Assembly: GCF_019100495.1 (NCBI RefSeq)
Contig: NZ_JAHRVA010000002.1
Location: 387,960-451,959, forward strand
Length of the DNA: 64,000 nt
Source of the DNA: Falsochrobactrum tianjinense
GTDB lineage: Bacteria > Pseudomonadota > Alphaproteobacteria > Rhizobiales > Rhizobiaceae
Reading direction: 5' to 3'
Shown in pieces: positions 61,477 to 64,000 of this stretch. The notes beneath the pieces are model-generated. The model saw only the letters and a list, made by a program, of their open reading frames with translations. It did no database searches and was not told the origin of the DNA. The translations under genes were made by a program, and so were the position numbers. Numbering within the stretch: position 1 is the first letter of the stretch; the number at the start of each line of letters is the position of its first letter.

Positions 61477-62373
61477 ATGTCGATCTTTCAGGGCCTTTCG
61501 GCATTCCCGATCACGCCTGCCGATGAGCACGGGACCGTCGATATGGATGGCGTCATGCGGCTGACTGCACGGCTCGCAAGTGCCGGAGTGGATTCAATCG
61601 GGCTTCTGGGCAGCACCGGCACCTATACCTATCTGGACCGAACTGAACGGCGGCGCGCGATCAGGGCAGCGGTCAAATCCGTTGGCGGCAAGACGCCGCT
61701 TATCGTCGGTATCGGCGCGCTGCGCACGGACGACGTTCAGGATCTTGCACGCGATGCCGAAGCCGAAGGCGCGAGTGCGCTTTTGCTCGCCCCGGTCTCC
61801 TATACGCCGCTGACCGACGAAGAGGTGTTTGCACATTATGCGGCGGTCGCAGGCGCGACAGAGCTGCCGCTCTGCATCTACAACAATCCCGGCACAACAC
61901 ATTTTACCTTCAGCCATGGGCTTCTTGCGCGGCTCGCCGATGTCCCCAATATTGCCGCCGTGAAGATGCCCCTACCGTCAGAAACCTCCATGGCAGAGGA
62001 ACTGGAGATCCTGCGTGCGGGGCCTGCGGCGCGTCTTGCAATCGGCTATAGCGGCGACTGGGGCGCTGCCGAAGCGCTGTTGGCCGGTGCCGATGCCTGG
62101 TATAGCGTCATAGCTGGCTTTCTGCCTGAAATTGCAATGCAAATGGTTCGCGCCGCGAGCGCTGGCAGCAGAGAAGAACTGCTCGAAAGCAACAATCGAC
62201 TGACGCCTTTCTGGGATCTGTTTCGTGAATTCGGCAGCCTTCGTGTCGCCTATGCGGCGCTCGATATAATGGAACTGAATGCCACCCTGCCTCCACGGCC
62301 CTTGCTGCCGCTTGCCGAACCGATCCGCCATCGCGTGGCGCAAGCCCTGTCGGCGGCAGTGGCAGCAGAATGA
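61477..62373 (+). CDS. DapA-family lyase
   Basis: A 298-residue (beta/alpha)8 lyase of the dihydrodipicolinate synthase superfamily. The Schiff-base lysine is Lys163 (NIAAVKMPL) and the tyrosine is Tyr135 (CIYNNPGTT). It should make or cleave a pyruvate-linked C-C bond. Gene context (MocR regulator and EamA exporter) suggests catabolism of an amino or keto acid rather than lysine synthesis. ATG 61477 has AAAAGGAG. Confidence 0.85.
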   Translation: MSIFQGLSAFPITPADEHGTVDMDGVMRLTARLASAGVDSIGLLGSTGTYTYLDRTERRRAIRAAVKSVGGKTPLIVGIGALRTDDVQDLARDAEAEGASALLLAPVSYTPLTDEEVFAHYAAVAGATELPLCIYNNPGTTHFTFSHGLLARLADVPNIAAVKMPLPSETSMAEELEILRAGPAARLAIGYSGDWGAAEALLAGADAWYSVIAGFLPEIAMQMVRAASAGSREELLESNNRLTPFWDLFREFGSLRVAYAALDIMELNATLPPRPLLPLAEPIRHRVAQALSAAVAAE

Positions 62374-62474
62374 GCCAGTGTGCATGCTATCGTCACTTTT
62401 GAAAACGTCGATGATGCTGTAGGTTGCCCGGTATATTTCCAGGCAACCGGGTTTCCGGACAAATCGGGGCAATT

Positions 62475-63068
62475 GTGAATAAAACGGTTCGACTGGCAAT
62501 CCTTGGAACTTTTTTGGCCTGCCCTGCCCATGCGGATGATCACTGGGAAGCGGTCGAAATCATCAAGCCTTATGCGATTGCCGGGCGCACTGCACCGCAA
62601 CTCTATGAATCCATCGGCGCGCGGGGCCCCAAGATCGGCAAGGCGCGTGTCATCGCGCATACAAGCTATGTGCTGACCTGGGAGCGGCAATTCGACCGCA
62701 GCAACAATACCTGCACGGTAGTTTCAGCAACGCCTAAACTGAAAATCACCTATACGCTGCCCAAGCCGTCGCAGAAATTGCCTTCGCCGGTGCGGGAAAA
62801 CTGGGACGTCTTCTATGAGGGCATCCGCAAGCACGAGCTGGTTCACGGTGACATTGCCAAGGATATGACGCGCGAAATCGTCCGCAAAACCGTCGGCCTT
62901 TCGGTTGCCAGCGATCCAAAATGCCAGAAAATCCGCAAAGTTCTGGCAAAAGAGATTACCAATATGGTCGACGTGCAACGCACGCGCGGACGTGATTTCG
63001 ACCGAGTCGAAATGAGCAGTGACGGCAACGTTCAGCAGCTTATCTTGTCCTTTTTGAATGGCCGATAA
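62475..63068 (+). CDS. DUF922 family secreted putative zinc protease
   Basis: A 197-residue protein with a signal peptide (1-21, ending AHA). The HExxH motif is seen as HELVH at 120-124, and further conserved sections such as SYVLTWERQFDRSNNTCTVV precede it. DUF922 members are predicted secreted zinc-dependent proteases without known substrates. Start GTG 62475 follows CGGGGCAATT. It stands alone, with a terminator downstream. Confidence 0.85.
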   Translation: MNKTVRLAILGTFLACPAHADDHWEAVEIIKPYAIAGRTAPQLYESIGARGPKIGKARVIAHTSYVLTWERQFDRSNNTCTVVSATPKLKITYTLPKPSQKLPSPVRENWDVFYEGIRKHELVHGDIAKDMTREIVRKTVGLSVASDPKCQKIRKVLAKEITNMVDVQRTRGRDFDRVEMSSDGNVQQLILSFLNGR

Positions 63069-63100
63069 AATGTGGCCACTTCAGGATGTAAGAGTGAACT

Positions 63101-63143
63101 AAACTCCTGATTGGAATTTTATTCCAATTAGAGGGAGTTTTTG
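63101..63143 (+). terminator. Rho-independent terminator of the DUF922 gene
   Basis: An 8-bp core ATTGGAAT/ATTCCAAT around TTT, with outer AACTCC/GGAGTT arms separated by a small internal loop, ending in a T-rich tail (AGTTTTTGA). Confidence 0.75.
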
Positions 63144-63242
63144 ATTTCATTATTGCTTGTTGAGACCAAAGGTTTGATGTGATTTAAGAAAGCCGTGGAA
63201 GGCTCCTCTTCCCGCTCCCGAATATCAATTACAAAGCCAAAG

Positions 63243-64000
63243 AATGCCTCACCAGAAAACATCGCTCATTTCGCTGCAGCCCTCACGGCGGCAATTTCTC
63301 GGTATGTCCGCAGGCGCGGCTGTCGCCGCCGGTTTCGGTCTGGCTGGACCAGGACTTCTCTTGCCTACGCAGGCCCGTGCGCAGGACGCAAAGCCCAGCA
63401 AGGGCGGACATCTGGTCATTGCAATGCATTCAGCCTCAAGCTCGGACCATCTGGACCCGGCTTCCTACACGATGGCCTACATGTATACGGTCGGCTTCCA
63501 GCTCTTCAACACGCTGCTGGAACTCGGACCCGATGGAAAGCTCACCAGCGCTCTTGTCGAAAACTGGGAACCGGCCAATACCGACGCCAGCAAGTGGGTG
63601 TTCCGCCTGCGCAAGGGTGTCACTTTCCACAATGGCAAGGAACTGACCGCCGCGGACGTTGTTTATTCGCTCAATCATCATCGCGGCGACGACACCACGT
63701 CAGGCGGCAAGGGCGTATTGCTCGCGGTGACCGATGTTCAGGCATCCGATACCTATGAAGTCACTGTCACGCTGGATGCGGGGAATGTCGATTTCCCGGC
63801 CGCTTTTGTCGACTATCATCTCGGTATCGGGCCGGAAGGCGAAGACTTCGACAAGGGTATCGGCACCGGTGCTTTCGTTCTGGAAGACTTCCAGCCCGGC
63901 ATACGCGCGCTGACGCGCCGCAACCCTAATTACTGGCATCCTGACCGCGCGAACGTGGATTCCGTCGAAACCATCGCAATGGACGATACCACTGCACGCA
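63243..64000 (+). CDS. ABC transporter substrate-binding protein, N-terminal part (continues beyond window)
   Basis: The reading frame runs from ATG 63243 to the window edge, 252 residues. A Tat signal (SRRQFLGMS at 14-22, then a hydrophobic stretch to about 40, ending QARAQ) is followed by SBP_bac_5 sequence: SDHLDPASYTMAYMYTVGFQ, WVFRLRKGVTFHNGKELTAA and IGTGAFVLEDFQPGIRAL. It is a peptide/opine-class binding protein, and the permease genes would follow outside the window. Only a weak ribosome binding site is seen. Confidence 0.9.

Overview
This window is chromosomal DNA from an alphaproteobacterium of the Brucella/Ochrobactrum group, most likely a Brucella chromosome I segment. The evidence is the DivK/PleD pair, Rhizobiales-restricted families (DUF3572, DUF4170, DUF1515), a WaaA-LpxK lipid A/core block, a large autotransporter, and roughly 100-bp intergenic repeats of the size and palindromic style of the Brucella Bru-RS elements. 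The species cannot be decided from the sequence alone. Coding density is high and no rRNA, CRISPR array, intact insertion sequence or integrase was seen.

Layout. (1) 1-8.6 kb is core genome: the 3' end of rnr, DUF983, a NUDIX hydrolase, an MFS transporter, rpmG (short, easily missed), pleD and divK, DUF3572, rnk, dinB with a perfect SOS box, and tRNA-Cys. (2) 8.6-12.2 kb is a tRNA-proximal accessory patch: a frameshifted gene remnant under a second SOS-box match, a GNAT enzyme, the UvrC-like nuclease Cho, a DUF1515 phage-type protein with the tail of a truncated upstream gene, two tiny membrane proteins, a PepSY protein and a GlsB-type membrane protein. (3) 12.3-15.3 kb resembles a hydroxyproline catabolism module: an Ldh-family reductase, a DapA-like deaminase and a GntR regulator, with two identical TTGTCGACA operator candidates. 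(4) 15.4-33.1 kb is housekeeping and envelope: XRE regulator, MscS, lpxK-waaA-DUF374-DUF4170-cysQ-pmbA, patatin, an M16 protease pair, rsmD, rluB, tadA, a lipoprotein and ileS.

(5) 33.5-42.2 kb carries a VOC protein and then a seven-gene minus-strand catabolic operon: a peptide/opine-type ABC importer (binding protein, two permeases, double ATPase) followed by a FAD oxidoreductase, a thiazoline-carboxylate hydrolase family protein and an M20 amidohydrolase. (6) 42.5-49 kb holds a glyoxalase-like protein, an FMN reductase, an autotransporter with an AT-rich leader, rpsU and cspA.

(7) 49.0-58.0 kb is the most interesting part: a RpiR regulator divergent from N-formylglutamate amidohydrolase family, TRAP transporter QMP, glutamine synthetase family ligase, aldehyde dehydrogenase and iron alcohol dehydrogenase. 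Read as a pathway, it could import an amino alcohol or amine, cap it with gamma-glutamate, oxidise it in two steps and remove the glutamate. This is inference from the families and their order. (8) 58.0-64 kb has an EamA exporter, a MocR regulator divergent from a second EamA exporter plus DapA-like lyase, a DUF922 secreted protein, and the start of another binding protein cut by the window edge.
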